Assembly: GCF_009617755.1 (NCBI RefSeq)
Contig: NZ_BGZH01000001.1
Location: 310,001 to 374,000 of the forward strand
DNA from: Marinobacter salsuginis
Lineage (GTDB): Bacteria > Pseudomonadota > Gammaproteobacteria > Pseudomonadales > Oleiphilaceae
Reading direction: 5' to 3'
Length of the DNA: 64,000 nucleotides
Part shown: positions 10,695 to 20,927 of the stretch, one piece after another
Numbering within the stretch: position 1 is the first letter of the stretch
Layout: every line of letters starts with the position of its first letter
Notes under the pieces: generated by a model
Database searches by the model: none
Told to the model about the DNA's origin: nothing
The model's input: the letters and a program-made list of their open reading frames with translations, nothing else
Program-made: the position numbers and the translations under genes

Positions 10695-13127
10695 TCACGG
10701 TATTTTACATTGGTCCCGGGCGAGTCCCGGGCCGCCAATCCAGAATGGCGTCCCATGGCGCATTTCCTTCAACACCAACCGGTTATCCTCGATGGTCATC
10801 ACTATGCTGCCAGAACAGGCTGTATTGAACGAAACGGCTCCGATCGCGGCATAGCGAGCGGTTACCGTCGGGTGAGGATGGCCGTACCGGTGGCGATACC
10901 CGGCAGTGTAGATAACCTGATCCGGCTTCAACGCCCGAACCCAGGCTTCTGAGGATGACGTTTTGCTGCCATGATGTGGTGCCACAAGCACCCGGGTAAC
11001 CGGCGCCTGAAAATCCTCTCGATCAGCAAGATAAGCCAGATACCGGGCTTCCATGTGGTCGGTAATATCCCCCGGCAGCAGCCATTCGGTGCCTGATTCT
11101 GGATGGTAAATCCGCAGCACACAGGACGCATCGTTACCTTCTCTCGCAACCTCTCCCTGCCAGAACTCCAGAACCAGGCCGCCCAGCTTCTGGTTTGAGC
11201 GCTTGCAGCCCGAAACAGGCCGATCGGCGACCTGCTGTCTGACGGCCACCGGCTCGCCAGCGATAACTTGCCCGACTTCGATCTTCTGGGTGAGTTCGGC
11301 TACCCCGCCGGCATGATCACTGTCTGCGTGGCTGATTAGGAGGGTGTGGATCCGACGTATGCCTTCAGCCGCCAGATTCGGTAGCAGGGTTGATTCAACA
11401 GCCGAAAACACACCCGGAACGGCGGGACCGGTGTCGTACACCAGGGCTTCATGGCCATCACGGATAAGTACCGACAGGCCCTGCCCCACATCCCAGACCC
11501 GTATTTCCGGTGTGCGCAGATAGGGGTTCTTCATCAAGGCTTGGCCCGGAACCATTAACCAGAACACCGCCAACAGAGCGGCAACCAACCGGAATCCGGT
11601 AAACGGCACGAATACCAGCGTAACGGCCAGCAACCCCCAGCCAACTACCTCGGCAAGGCTGGCCTCAATGTCCGGCGACTGCCACTCCGAGAACCATGTC
11701 AGAACGTTCCAGAGCACGCCCAGTGCCCAATCGAACACTGGCACAAACACCTGGGCAGCGCCCGGGACCAAGGCAGTAACCAGCCCTCCGGTCACTAGCA
11801 CCGGCATGACCACAAGAGATACCCACGGAATGGCCACCAGATTGGTCAGCAGACCAACCAGAGGCTGACCCTGGCCGAACACTTCGAGGATTGGCCATAA
11901 ACCGCCGAAGACGGCGAGCTGCGCAACAACGAGCCCGGTCACCGGTCCCGTTCCCGCCAGCCGCGCCGAGAACACAGCTATCAACACGGCGACAGCGATG
12001 AATGACAACCAGAACCCTTGATCCAGGGGCGCAAAGGGATCCAGTACAAGAACGGCTGTAAGAGCAGCCAGAAACGCCTGCCACACCGGCGTCTGACGAC
12101 TGAGCAGAATCAGCCACCCACCTGCGATAACCATGATGAGGGCGCGTCGGGTGGGCACGGTAAAGCCGGCGGCCAGCGCATAAACCAGACAACAAAGCAC
12201 AATCGAGGTGAATGCGATCCCGCGTCTCGCCTCATCGCTGACCCATCGCGCCGGCCATACCAGTAACAGCCGCCAGCATACAAAACCGGCACCCAGGGCC
12301 ACCAGACCGAGGTGTAGGCCCGAAATCGCCACCAGGTGAATGGTGCCGGTCGCCGTGAGCACATCCCAGTGGTTCTGCTCCATGTGCCCGCGATGGCCAA
12401 TCAACAGCGAGGCAACCAGCGGAAAGTGCGTGGCGCTGCCAAACTGCTCCCTCGTCCAGCGTTCAAGCGAAAGATGCAGGCGCCGGTACTGGCAGTGCAG
12501 CGAACAGTCTACCGTCGTGTCCAACCGAACATTCCGGACGCTTCCCGTGGCACGATACCCTTTCCGGAAGAGCCAGTCCTCATAGCGGAAACCGGCAGGA
12601 TTCAGCGTGCCGTGGGGACGCTTGAGAGCAACGTCCAACCGCAGCCGGGCGCCGGGAAGGTGTTGGTTGCCGCGACCATACCAGGCCAGCCTGAGCAGGT
12701 CCGGCATCCTTGCTTCCTGCCCGGCTTCGATGGGAAGGTTGTGCCAGTGGGTGACACAAAGACTGAAACGTAAACTGTTAAAGCTTCCGGGAGAAGGAAT
12801 GTCGCACAGGTATCCCGAAACCGAGAGGCGCTCCCCTTCCAGGCTGGCCGGGAGGACGGTCGAAAGACGGTCTCCGGCATGCCAGGAGGCCCAGAACAGC
12901 CCCAGGAAAAGACCAAGGGCGAACACTGTTAGCCGAGAGGCAAGCGTCGAAAGAGAACAGGACAGGGCAACGGCGAGCAGAAATATCGCGGCGAGCAACC
13001 ACTCGGAAGGTGGCAGTATCGACAACCAATACAGTAAGATAACGCCACAAGAGAAGGCGACAACGCCCACTACTGCGGAACCGGACTTGCCATACGAGCA
13101 TACCGGTCGGTTGAGACTTCCGGACAA
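10695..13127 (-). CDS. comEC: DNA internalization protein ComEC/Rec2 family
   Basis: An 810-residue polytopic protein. An N-terminal membrane segment and OB-like region are followed by the Competence domain (about 225-500, several helices, with IHLVAISGLHLGLVA) and a C-terminal metallo-beta-lactamase-like domain carrying HADSDHAGG near residue 600. ComEC forms the inner-membrane channel for single-stranded DNA in transformation. The track to a start gives TTG at 13127, backed by a consensus AGGAGG four bases upstream; a GTG at residue 20 is the alternative. It lies upstream of exbB in the same direction, as I recall for P. aeruginosa PA2984. Confidence 0.93.
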   Translation of the reverse strand: MSGSLNRPVCSYGKSGSAVVGVVAFSCGVILLYWLSILPPSEWLLAAIFLLAVALSCSLSTLASRLTVFALGLFLGLFWASWHAGDRLSTVLPASLEGERLSVSGYLCDIPSPGSFNSLRFSLCVTHWHNLPIEAGQEARMPDLLRLAWYGRGNQHLPGARLRLDVALKRPHGTLNPAGFRYEDWLFRKGYRATGSVRNVRLDTTVDCSLHCQYRRLHLSLERWTREQFGSATHFPLVASLLIGHRGHMEQNHWDVLTATGTIHLVAISGLHLGLVALGAGFVCWRLLLVWPARWVSDEARRGIAFTSIVLCCLVYALAAGFTVPTRRALIMVIAGGWLILLSRQTPVWQAFLAALTAVLVLDPFAPLDQGFWLSFIAVAVLIAVFSARLAGTGPVTGLVVAQLAVFGGLWPILEVFGQGQPLVGLLTNLVAIPWVSLVVMPVLVTGGLVTALVPGAAQVFVPVFDWALGVLWNVLTWFSEWQSPDIEASLAEVVGWGLLAVTLVFVPFTGFRLVAALLAVFWLMVPGQALMKNPYLRTPEIRVWDVGQGLSVLIRDGHEALVYDTGPAVPGVFSAVESTLLPNLAAEGIRRIHTLLISHADSDHAGGVAELTQKIEVGQVIAGEPVAVRQQVADRPVSGCKRSNQKLGGLVLEFWQGEVAREGNDASCVLRIYHPESGTEWLLPGDITDHMEARYLAYLADREDFQAPVTRVLVAPHHGSKTSSSEAWVRALKPDQVIYTAGYRHRYGHPHPTVTARYAAIGAVSFNTACSGSIVMTIEDNRLVLKEMRHGTPFWIGGPGLARDQCKIP

Positions 13128-13208
13128 TCCTTGTCCTCCTGTTTGTCATAAACACCGGCGACATCCGATGTGCCGGTATACTAACTCCGTTTAAAGGCAG
13201 AACTTCCA

Positions 13209-13754
13209 ATGCCAAAGAAGTTCATGAAACGCTATCTGCCCTCACCAGAGAAGGTGCAAGCGATGCAGTCGCTGAGCTTTCTGGGCGATATTCTTCATGA
13301 ACCAAACCTCTGGCACATCAACCGGCACAGTGTTGCCAGGGCGTTTCTGGTCGGTATCTGGTTCTGCTTTATTCCCATGCCCTTCCAGATGCTCGCCGCA
13401 GCCTTCTTCGCTATCTGGTTCAATGCCAATCTGCCACTGTCGGTGGTTCTGGTCTGGATCAGCAACCCGGTGACCATGCCGCCGATGTTCTATTTCAACT
13501 ACAAAATCGGCGCCTGGGCCCTGGACCGACCTGTACTCAGCTTTGAGTTTGAACTGTCCTGGTCCTGGATCAGCGAGCGGCTGCTGGATATCGGCATTCC
13601 GCTCTACCTCGGCTCACTGGTGGTCGCAACCATATCAGCCTGCCTTGCCTATTTGATCATCCAGTATCTCTGGCGCAGGAAAATCCGCTCGGACTGGCAA
13701 GTGCGCCGAACCGCAAGATTGCGACGCCGCCGGGCTGCTGATCAAGCTTCCTGA
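13209..13754 (+). CDS. DUF2062 family membrane protein
   Basis: A 181-residue protein of the DUF2062 family, function unknown. Conserved features are FLVGIWFCFIPMPFQMLAA (about residues 45-63), the following helix with WFNANLPLSVVLVWISNPVT, and a third helix near 135-160, ending in a very basic tail ([16 protein letters not shown]). It is divergent from comEC and its 3' end overlaps that of lolD by 13 bp. The ATG at 13209 is the only sensible start. Confidence 0.85.
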   Translation: MPKKFMKRYLPSPEKVQAMQSLSFLGDILHEPNLWHINRHSVARAFLVGIWFCFIPMPFQMLAAAFFAIWFNANLPLSVVLVWISNPVTMPPMFYFNYKIGAWALDRPVLSFEFELSWSWISERLLDIGIPLYLGSLVVATISACLAYLIIQYLWRRKIRSDWQVRRTARLRRRRAADQAS

Positions 13755-14452
13755 ATCAGCCGGCCCTGCTCCAGGCGCATGACCCGCCCCAGACTCCGGG
13801 CCATTTTCATGTCATGGGTTACCATGACAAAGGCAATGCCCAGCTGATCCCTCAGGGACTCGATCAGGGCCTGGACCCCCTCGCCGGTATGCTCATCGAG
13901 GTTTCCCGTTGGCTCATCCATCAACACGCAGTCCGGCTCATTTACCAGTGCCCGTGCAATGGCCACCCGTTGGCGTTCGCCACCGGAGAGCTCGCCGGGT
14001 TTGTGATCCAGCCGTTCTGCAAGACCCACCCGTTCCAGCAAACTGCTTGCCTTGTCCCGAGATTTCGAGACGGCCATGCCACCCAATGCGCACGGCATCA
14101 TGACGTTTTCAAGCGCGGTAAATTCCGGCAACAGGTGATGAAACTGATAGACAAACCCCAGATGGGCGTTGCGGAACCTTGCCCGCCGAGCTTCAGATAG
14201 CCGATGGATGTCCTCACCGCAGATAGCAATCTGGCCGGACGACGGCTTGTCGAGCCCGCCCAGGAGATTTAGCAAGGTTGTCTTACCGGCACCGCTGCTG
14301 CCAACGATGGCTACGGTCTCGCCCTGGGCAACTTCCAGCGAAATATCTGAAAAAATGGTCAGCTTTCCGGGGCCCTCGTTATAGGTCCGGGTTACCTGAC
14401 GACAATCGATCACCGGTGCAGAATGCGCCATAGCGGCATGTTCCTTACTCAT
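13742..14452 (-). CDS. lolD: Lipoprotein-releasing system ATP-binding protein
   Basis: ATPase of the LolCDE machine that extracts outer-membrane lipoproteins from the inner membrane and passes them to LolA. The 236 residues carry Walker [11 protein letters not shown] (51-60), signature [15 protein letters not shown] and Walker [13 protein letters not shown], all in MacB/LolD style. It overlaps the upstream permease gene by 8 bp, so the two are co-translated. Only one permease gene is visible, which suggests a LolD2F2-type or otherwise reduced system, unless a second permease lies elsewhere. Confidence 0.94.
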   Translation of the reverse strand: MSKEHAAMAHSAPVIDCRQVTRTYNEGPGKLTIFSDISLEVAQGETVAIVGSSGAGKTTLLNLLGGLDKPSSGQIAICGEDIHRLSEARRARFRNAHLGFVYQFHHLLPEFTALENVMMPCALGGMAVSKSRDKASSLLERVGLAERLDHKPGELSGGERQRVAIARALVNEPDCVLMDEPTGNLDEHTGEGVQALIESLRDQLGIAFVMVTHDMKMARSLGRVMRLEQGRLIQEA

Positions 14453-15686
14453 AGCGAAGCGCCTCCGCCGGATCCACCCTCGAGGCCCGCCAGGCCGGGT
14501 ATATGGTTGCCAAAAGGCTCATGGCAAGTCCGGCGCCGCTGATTATGAAAACATCCTGCCATTGCAACTGGGATGGCAGGTAGCTGATGAAGTAAACGTC
14601 CGCACTCAGGAACTGGTGGCCCAGCGCCCCCTCCAGCCAGGAGATAAAGGCACTGATATTAAGTGCACCAAAAACTCCAAGCGCTGTACCAACGATGGTT
14701 CCGAAGATACCGATGACCGCCCCCTGGACGATAAAAATGCGCATAATCCGACCCGGCGTTGCTCCCATGGTCCTGAGGATCGCGATGTCTCCGGTTTTGT
14801 CAGTGACCACCATGACCAGTGTGGAGACGATATTGAAGGCCGCTACGGCAACGATAAACATCAGCAGCAGACCGATCATGGTTTTCTCCATGCGGATGGC
14901 CTGGAAAAGATTGCCGTGGGTGCGGGTCCAGTCAGATACGTAATAGCGGCCGCCCAACGCCTCAGCCGCCTGCTGCGAAACCTTGGGTGCTGCGAACAGA
15001 TCATCCACCAGCAGACGAACGCCCTCCGCCTTGCCCCCGGTTCGCATAAGCTTGGCTGCGTCATCCATATGAATCAGCGTGTAGTTGCCATCCAGTTCAG
15101 CACCGACACTGAAAATGCCCTTCACCGTAAATCGCTTGAGCCTTGGCAGCACTCCCGCCGGGGTCACCGAGGCTTCCGGCAGCACGACAGTCACCTTGTC
15201 ACCCACCTGCAGCCGAAGGCTGGCCGCCATCAAGCGACCGATAATGATGCCAAACTCGCCGGAGACCAGATCGTCCAGCCCTCCCTCGATCATATGGTTC
15301 TCAATGATGGACACCGTGCGCTCTTCTTCTGGAAGAACACCATTGAGCATAACGCCACGAACATTACCGCCACCGGTCACCATCCCCTGCCCCTGAATAA
15401 AAGGGGCCGCGGCCAGCACCCTGGGATGCTGCTGCACGCGCGCATCCACCGACTGCCAATCATCCAGAGGACCGGCGCCCTGTATGGTGGCGTGGGGCAC
15501 CATCCCGAGAATTCTCTGCTTGAGCTCCCGGTCGAAGCCATTCATGACGGACAGCACAATGATCAGCACGGCCACTCCAAGCATCAGCCCGATCATCGAA
15601 GTCAGTGAAATAAAGGATATGAAGTGATTGCGGCGCTTGGCGGCCGTGTATCGCAAGCCAATGTAAAATGATAAGGGTCTGAACAT
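14445..15686 (-). CDS. Lipoprotein-releasing system permease LolC/LolE (LolF-like)
   Basis: A 413-residue FtsX/MacB-fold permease. The first helix lies at about 22-48 (SFISLTSMIGLMLGVAVLII), a large periplasmic domain follows, and three C-terminal helices lie at about 268-292, 318-342 and 375-400. The N-terminal FIGLRYTAAKRRNHFISFIS-type start is diagnostic for LolC/E. I chose ATG 15686; an upstream start at 15758 would add 24 unconserved residues. With a single permease gene next to lolD, the functional unit could be a LolF homodimer; I cannot tell LolC from LolE or LolF without comparison. It is divergent from the PilZ-like gene. Confidence 0.9.
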   Translation of the reverse strand: MFRPLSFYIGLRYTAAKRRNHFISFISLTSMIGLMLGVAVLIIVLSVMNGFDRELKQRILGMVPHATIQGAGPLDDWQSVDARVQQHPRVLAAAPFIQGQGMVTGGGNVRGVMLNGVLPEEERTVSIIENHMIEGGLDDLVSGEFGIIIGRLMAASLRLQVGDKVTVVLPEASVTPAGVLPRLKRFTVKGIFSVGAELDGNYTLIHMDDAAKLMRTGGKAEGVRLLVDDLFAAPKVSQQAAEALGGRYYVSDWTRTHGNLFQAIRMEKTMIGLLLMFIVAVAAFNIVSTLVMVVTDKTGDIAILRTMGATPGRIMRIFIVQGAVIGIFGTIVGTALGVFGALNISAFISWLEGALGHQFLSADVYFISYLPSQLQWQDVFIISGAGLAMSLLATIYPAWRASRVDPAEALRYE

Positions 15687-15815
15687 GAAGAGGTGCCTGT
15701 TGCTACCTTCCGGTCTGTCGTGGTCTGGTTTTCCCGGGTACCTTCTGTCTTCCAGCACGGAGGGAAACTGCTAAACTGTTATGTACCAATAAAAATTCAG
15801 TTTTCCGGAGCCGCG

Positions 15816-16403
15816 ATGCAGTCGTCCGACATTCCAAACGAACCGGTGGACTATTCCCCCGAACGCCGGGACTTTTACCGCATTGAAGACCGGATCGGCC
15901 TGGAGATCCGCAAGCTGGCCCCTGGCACCCCACTGGACGGGAATGCCTTCGATGGCGACCATCTTGAAAGCCTGAAAGCGGAATTCAGGCGGCTGGACCA
16001 GGACGTAAAATCCCAGCTTGCCAGTCTTGCCGAAAAAGACCGACTGCTTACCGGACTGATCAAATCCCTGAACGGCAAGCTGGACACGCTTGCGCGCATT
16101 ATGGCCTTTGAGCAAAATCCGTTGCAACCTGAGGACTGGCAGGATGTAACCCTGAGCGAAGGCGGCCTGTCATTCTTCAGCAGCACCCCTGCCTGGCATC
16201 CCGGAGACCGGCTTGCTGTCCGGATGACCCTCCCGCCCGAACTTTTCCAACCACAGGCACATGCCCGCGTGATTGAGGTACACCCCGATTCCTCAGGCGG
16301 GGCAAGGGTCCACACCGAATTTTCCCGGATTGATGACGGCGATCGCCAACAAATCGCACGGCATGTGATGCGGTGGCAGATTCGACAGCGCCAAAAAGAG
16401 TAG
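15816..16403 (+). CDS. PilZ-like protein with an inserted helical segment (XC6012-like)
   Basis: A 195-residue soluble protein. An N-terminal RRDFYRIED (residues 17-25) gives an RxxxR pair, but the second PilZ motif region (DVTLSEGGLSF) comes only about 95 residues later. Between them lies a long, heptad-rich helix (about 48-100, ESLKAEFRRLDQDVKSQ and on). This arrangement recalls the tetrameric PilZ protein XC6012, where helices inserted in the barrel form a coiled coil. The second motif lacks the consensus Asp/Asn-x-Ser-x-x-Gly, so c-di-GMP binding is doubtful. The start ATG 15816 follows a CCGGAG site. It is divergent from the lipoprotein permease. Confidence 0.75.
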   Translation: MQSSDIPNEPVDYSPERRDFYRIEDRIGLEIRKLAPGTPLDGNAFDGDHLESLKAEFRRLDQDVKSQLASLAEKDRLLTGLIKSLNGKLDTLARIMAFEQNPLQPEDWQDVTLSEGGLSFFSSTPAWHPGDRLAVRMTLPPELFQPQAHARVIEVHPDSSGGARVHTEFSRIDDGDRQQIARHVMRWQIRQRQKE

Positions 16404-16498
16404 ACTGGGGAAAAACGGGTGACTTTTGCTAGTCTTTTTCGGATATTACGCTTTATCCATGTCCTTCTGAGGACGCCAGTTTTCATGGAGACCCATCA

Positions 16499-16801
16499 AT
16501 GAGAAAACAAACTACCCTGTTCGGCGCACTGGCAGTGACTGCCACACTGGCCTTTCTTCCGATGACGTCCGCGGTAGCTGAAGAAGTCCGCGTGCCGGTT
16601 GGCTCCCAGGCCGATCGTGACCAGGCCAGCTTTCCCGGCTCGGGAATGAGCCAGTCGTCAGTCCGCGCTTCCTGGGGTGCGCCCATGGAAATTCAGGGCC
16701 CGGTAGGCCAGCCACCGATCACCCAGTGGCATTACCAGAACTTCGTGGTGTATTTCGAAGGCAACCGGGTTATCCATACCGTTCTCAAACATAATCGCTG
16801 A
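16499..16801 (+). CDS. Small exported protein of unknown function
   Basis: A 100-residue protein with a clear signal peptide (basic start, hydrophobic core, likely cleavage after AVAEE region near residue 27). The mature part has a compact block with WGAPMEIQGPVGQPPITQWH and YFEGNRVIHTVLKH. Similar small proteins occur in Pseudomonas, where I recall a misleading 'phosphodiesterase' label; no enzyme motif is visible. The block resembles, loosely, BamE/OmlA-like domains. It is probably periplasmic. It lies between the PilZ-like gene and aguA, each gap under 100 bp. Confidence 0.75.
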   Translation: MRKQTTLFGALAVTATLAFLPMTSAVAEEVRVPVGSQADRDQASFPGSGMSQSSVRASWGAPMEIQGPVGQPPITQWHYQNFVVYFEGNRVIHTVLKHNR

Positions 16802-16901
16802 GGGCCCGAGGGACTGTTCGGGTCGGAAATACCTTCCTTATGTCCTGACGTTCAACCAATCGTTGGTTAGAATGCCGTCTTTTATGATTCAAGGTGACGT
16901 A

Positions 16902-17951
16902 GTGACAACCAAACGAGTGTTGCCCGCCGAGTGGGCTCCCCAGAGTGCCGTGATGCTGACCTGGCCCCATCCGGGAACAGACTGGGCAGGCGTTATGGAA
17001 GAGGTGGAGCCGGTCTTCGAAAATATTGCGAAAGCCGTTCTCCGACACGAGCATCTGGTTGTAAGTTGCGAACATGTGATACGTCTCCAGGAGCTTGAGC
17101 AGCAGCTGAATCTCTACGCTGAGGAGAACGGGCTCCCTGGCCGTGTAAAGACCGTTCCAGCGCCAGCAAACGATACCTGGGCGAGAGACCATGGGCCGAT
17201 TACCATCCTGACCGATGATGGGCCGGCACTGCTGGATTTCCGGTTCAACGCCTGGGGCGGAAAGTTTCCGTCGGAAAAAGATGATGCGCTGAACACTCAC
17301 CTGTTCAACGCCGGTGTATTCGGCACAACCGCGATGCAGCAGGTGAACTTCGTGCTTGAGGGCGGCTCCTTTGAATCGGATGGCCAGGGCACCTTGCTGA
17401 CAACGTCTGAATGCCTGCTGACCCCGACCCGAAATCCTGCCATGGACCGGACAGCCATAGAGCAACTGCTCTCAGAAATATTGGGCGTCCAGCGGATTCT
17501 CTGGCTTAACCATGGCTACCTTGCCGGCGACGACACCGACAGCCATATCGATACCCTGGCCCGATTCTGCGCACCGGATCATATCTGTTATGTAGCCTGC
17601 CCCGATGTCGCCGACGAGCACTACAGTGCGCTGGCGGCCATGGAAGAAGAGCTCCAGGAGTTTCGCCAGGCCGACGGCTCTCCTTATCGATTGACGGCTC
17701 TGCCCTGGCCCGATGCCATTTATGATGAAGACGGAGAACGCCTGCCGGCTACCTACGCAAATTTCTTGATCATCAACGGTGCTGTATTGCTTCCGGTGTA
17801 TGACGTGCCGCAGGACGAAGACGCCATTACTGTCGTGCAAGAGATTTTCCCGTCCAGGGAGATAATACCGATTGATTGCCGGCCCTTGATTTACCAGCAT
17901 GGCAGCCTTCACTGTGTGACCATGCAAATCCCGGCCGGAGTAGTCAGTTAA
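16902..17951 (+). CDS. aguA: Agmatine deiminase
   Basis: Hydrolyses agmatine to N-carbamoylputrescine and ammonia. The protein has the guanidino-modifying (PAD-like) fold: LPAEWAPQSAVMLTWPHP at the start, NDTWARDHGP near residue 82-91, HIDTLARF for the substrate-binding His-Asp, and a C-terminal catalytic cysteine, about Cys338 in HGSLHCVTMQ. The usual GG-(G/N)-IHC form is here HGSLHC. I prefer GTG at 16902 because AAGGTGA precedes it by a normal distance; ATG at 16872 or 16884 are alternatives. It overlaps aguB by one base (TAATG), so the two steps to putrescine are coupled. Confidence 0.92.
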   Translation: MTTKRVLPAEWAPQSAVMLTWPHPGTDWAGVMEEVEPVFENIAKAVLRHEHLVVSCEHVIRLQELEQQLNLYAEENGLPGRVKTVPAPANDTWARDHGPITILTDDGPALLDFRFNAWGGKFPSEKDDALNTHLFNAGVFGTTAMQQVNFVLEGGSFESDGQGTLLTTSECLLTPTRNPAMDRTAIEQLLSEILGVQRILWLNHGYLAGDDTDSHIDTLARFCAPDHICYVACPDVADEHYSALAAMEEELQEFRQADGSPYRLTALPWPDAIYDEDGERLPATYANFLIINGAVLLPVYDVPQDEDAITVVQEIFPSREIIPIDCRPLIYQHGSLHCVTMQIPAGVVS

Positions 17952-18874
17952 TGAGCAGAGAAGCGCGCAAGAACCAGATCAACATTGCTGCCATCCAGCA
18001 GGCCTGCAGCAGTGACAAAGCAGCCAGCCTGGCCGTTACCGAAAAACTGGTTCGCGAAGCCGCAGCCAGTGGCGCAGACCTGGTTATTCTGCAAGAGCTC
18101 CACGCCACCCTTTACTTCTGCCAGACTGAAGATACGGCCGTTTTCGAATTAGCCGAGCCGATTCCCGGCCCCACCAGCAATCGCCTCTCCGATCTGGCCC
18201 GCGAACTGGGTATAGTGTTGGTTGGCTCCATTTTTGAACGGCGGATGAACGGCGTTTACCACAACACTGCCGTCGTATTTGAGAAAGACGGCTCAATGGC
18301 AGGGCTGTACCGGAAGATGCACATTCCGGACGACCCGGGATTCTACGAGAAATTCTACTTCACCCCGGGTGACGCCCAGTTCAATGATGGCAGGAGCGGC
18401 TTCACGCCCATTGATACATCTGTTGGCAGGCTGGGCGTGCTGGTTTGCTGGGACCAGTGGTACCCCGAGGCTGCCCGCCTGATGGCCTTGGCCGGAGCGG
18501 AGATGCTCATCTACCCCACCGCTATCGGCTGGGATGTGACCGATGACCCGGATGAGCAGGCGCGTCAACTGGAAGCCTGGGTCACCGTCCAGAGAGGCCA
18601 TGCGGTTGCCAATAATCTCCCTGTCGTGGCGCCGAATCGGGTCGGCACAGAACCGGACCCCTCCGGACACAGTGACGGCATTCGTTTCTGGGGCAACAGT
18701 TTTATCTGCGGACCGCAGGGTGAATTCCTTGCCCGGGGCGATGACAGCTCCGAGTGCATTCTGTCTGTAAGCCTCGATCGCACCCGCAGTGAATCGATTC
18801 GCCGGATCTGGCCGTATTTGAGAGATCGTCGCATCGACGCCTATGGCGACATCCTCAAACGCGTAAGGGACTGA
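17951..18874 (+). CDS. aguB: N-carbamoylputrescine amidase
   Basis: Cleaves N-carbamoylputrescine to putrescine, CO2 and ammonia. A 307-residue nitrilase-superfamily protein with the full triad: Glu49 (LQELHA), Lys122 (YRKMHIPDDPGFYEK) and Cys166 (VCWDQWYPEAARL). The start ATG at 17951 overlaps the aguA stop. With aguA it forms the arginine-decarboxylase-dependent route to putrescine; no agmatine importer or AguR-type regulator is next to it, which suggests constitutive synthesis rather than an inducible catabolic system. A MoxR gene follows after 7 bp. Confidence 0.95.
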   Translation: MSREARKNQINIAAIQQACSSDKAASLAVTEKLVREAAASGADLVILQELHATLYFCQTEDTAVFELAEPIPGPTSNRLSDLARELGIVLVGSIFERRMNGVYHNTAVVFEKDGSMAGLYRKMHIPDDPGFYEKFYFTPGDAQFNDGRSGFTPIDTSVGRLGVLVCWDQWYPEAARLMALAGAEMLIYPTAIGWDVTDDPDEQARQLEAWVTVQRGHAVANNLPVVAPNRVGTEPDPSGHSDGIRFWGNSFICGPQGEFLARGDDSSECILSVSLDRTRSESIRRIWPYLRDRRIDAYGDILKRVRD

Positions 18875-18881
18875 GGCCGGA

Positions 18882-19793
18882 ATGAAAAAACTGGTTGATA
18901 CAGTAGTCAGTGAACTGAACCAGATACTTCTGGGCAAGGAGCAACAGGTGCGTTTGGCCCTGTGCGGGCTACTGGCGCGAGGGCACCTGCTGATCGAAGA
19001 CATCCCCGGCATGGGCAAGACCACCCTCTCCCATGCCCTGGCCAAGGTGATGGGGCTGAGCTACCAGCGAATCCAGTTCACCAACGACCTGCTTCCCGCG
19101 GATGTGCTTGGTTATTCCATGTACGACAAGCAGGCCGGCAGCCTGGTGTTCCATCCTGGGCCGATCTTTGCCCAGGTGGTTCTGGCTGACGAAATTAACC
19201 GGGCATCACCTCGTACCCAGAGTGCCCTTTTGGAAGCCATGGAAGAACGGCAGGTATCCATTGAGGGCGAGACCCGTCCACTGCCCCACCCGTTCTTTGT
19301 GATTGCCACCCAGAACCCCATCGAGCAGGGAGGAACCTACCCACTGCCTGAGTCCCAACTGGACCGGTTCCTTATGCGCCTTCACCTGGGCTACCCGGAC
19401 CCCCGGGCCGAACGGGAACTGCTGGAAGGCGAAGACCGCCGCACCATGACCGAAAAGCTTCCCATCCTGCTCTCCCAGGCCGACCTGAAAACCCTGCAGG
19501 AAGGTGTAACCAGGATAACCGCCAGCCCGGCGCTTCTCGATTACGTGCAGCGGTTGCTGGAACAGAGTCGGAGAATGCCGGGCCTTCTGTACGGGCTTTC
19601 GCCCCGCGCCGGCCTGGGACTCGTCCGGGCCGCCAAGGCCTGGGCGCTCATGGAAGGACGGCATCACGTGTTGCCCGACGACATTCAGGCGGTTTTCCCA
19701 GCAGTAGCAGCCCACCGCCTCGAACAGGGCGAGTCCGGCAAAAGTGCGGAAAGGGTTCGTCAGCTGCTGGCAACCGTTTCCGTGCTTGAGTAA
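18882..19793 (+). CDS. MoxR family AAA+ ATPase
   Basis: A complete 303-residue MoxR ATPase. Walker A GMGKTT is at residues 43-48, Walker B LADEINRASP with Asp103-Glu104, followed by the family sensor NPIEQGGTYPLPESQLDRF. MoxR proteins act as chaperone-like partners of von Willebrand A proteins and DUF58 proteins, usually in moxR-DUF58-transglutaminase operons. None of these partners is here: upstream is aguB (7 bp away) and downstream, after 140 bp, is trxB. The likely transcript is aguA-aguB-moxR. Its client is unknown. Confidence 0.9.
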   Translation: MKKLVDTVVSELNQILLGKEQQVRLALCGLLARGHLLIEDIPGMGKTTLSHALAKVMGLSYQRIQFTNDLLPADVLGYSMYDKQAGSLVFHPGPIFAQVVLADEINRASPRTQSALLEAMEERQVSIEGETRPLPHPFFVIATQNPIEQGGTYPLPESQLDRFLMRLHLGYPDPRAERELLEGEDRRTMTEKLPILLSQADLKTLQEGVTRITASPALLDYVQRLLEQSRRMPGLLYGLSPRAGLGLVRAAKAWALMEGRHHVLPDDIQAVFPAVAAHRLEQGESGKSAERVRQLLATVSVLE

Positions 19794-19855
19794 ATAGCAA
19801 GGTTTTATAAGCGGAATTGGCCAAAACGAATGGCAGACCGCGCCTTTCATGTTAG

Positions 19856-20887
<1,032 letters not shown>

Positions 20888-20927
20888 TCTAGTCTTTTAT
20901 AAGACTATACGGAAGCTGATCGAGGCT

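Noticed and set aside
20891..20906. A hairpin AGTCTT-TTAT-AAGACT after trxB as a terminator.
   Set aside because: The stem is weak, AT-rich and has no T-tract. It may be part of the larger repeat region.
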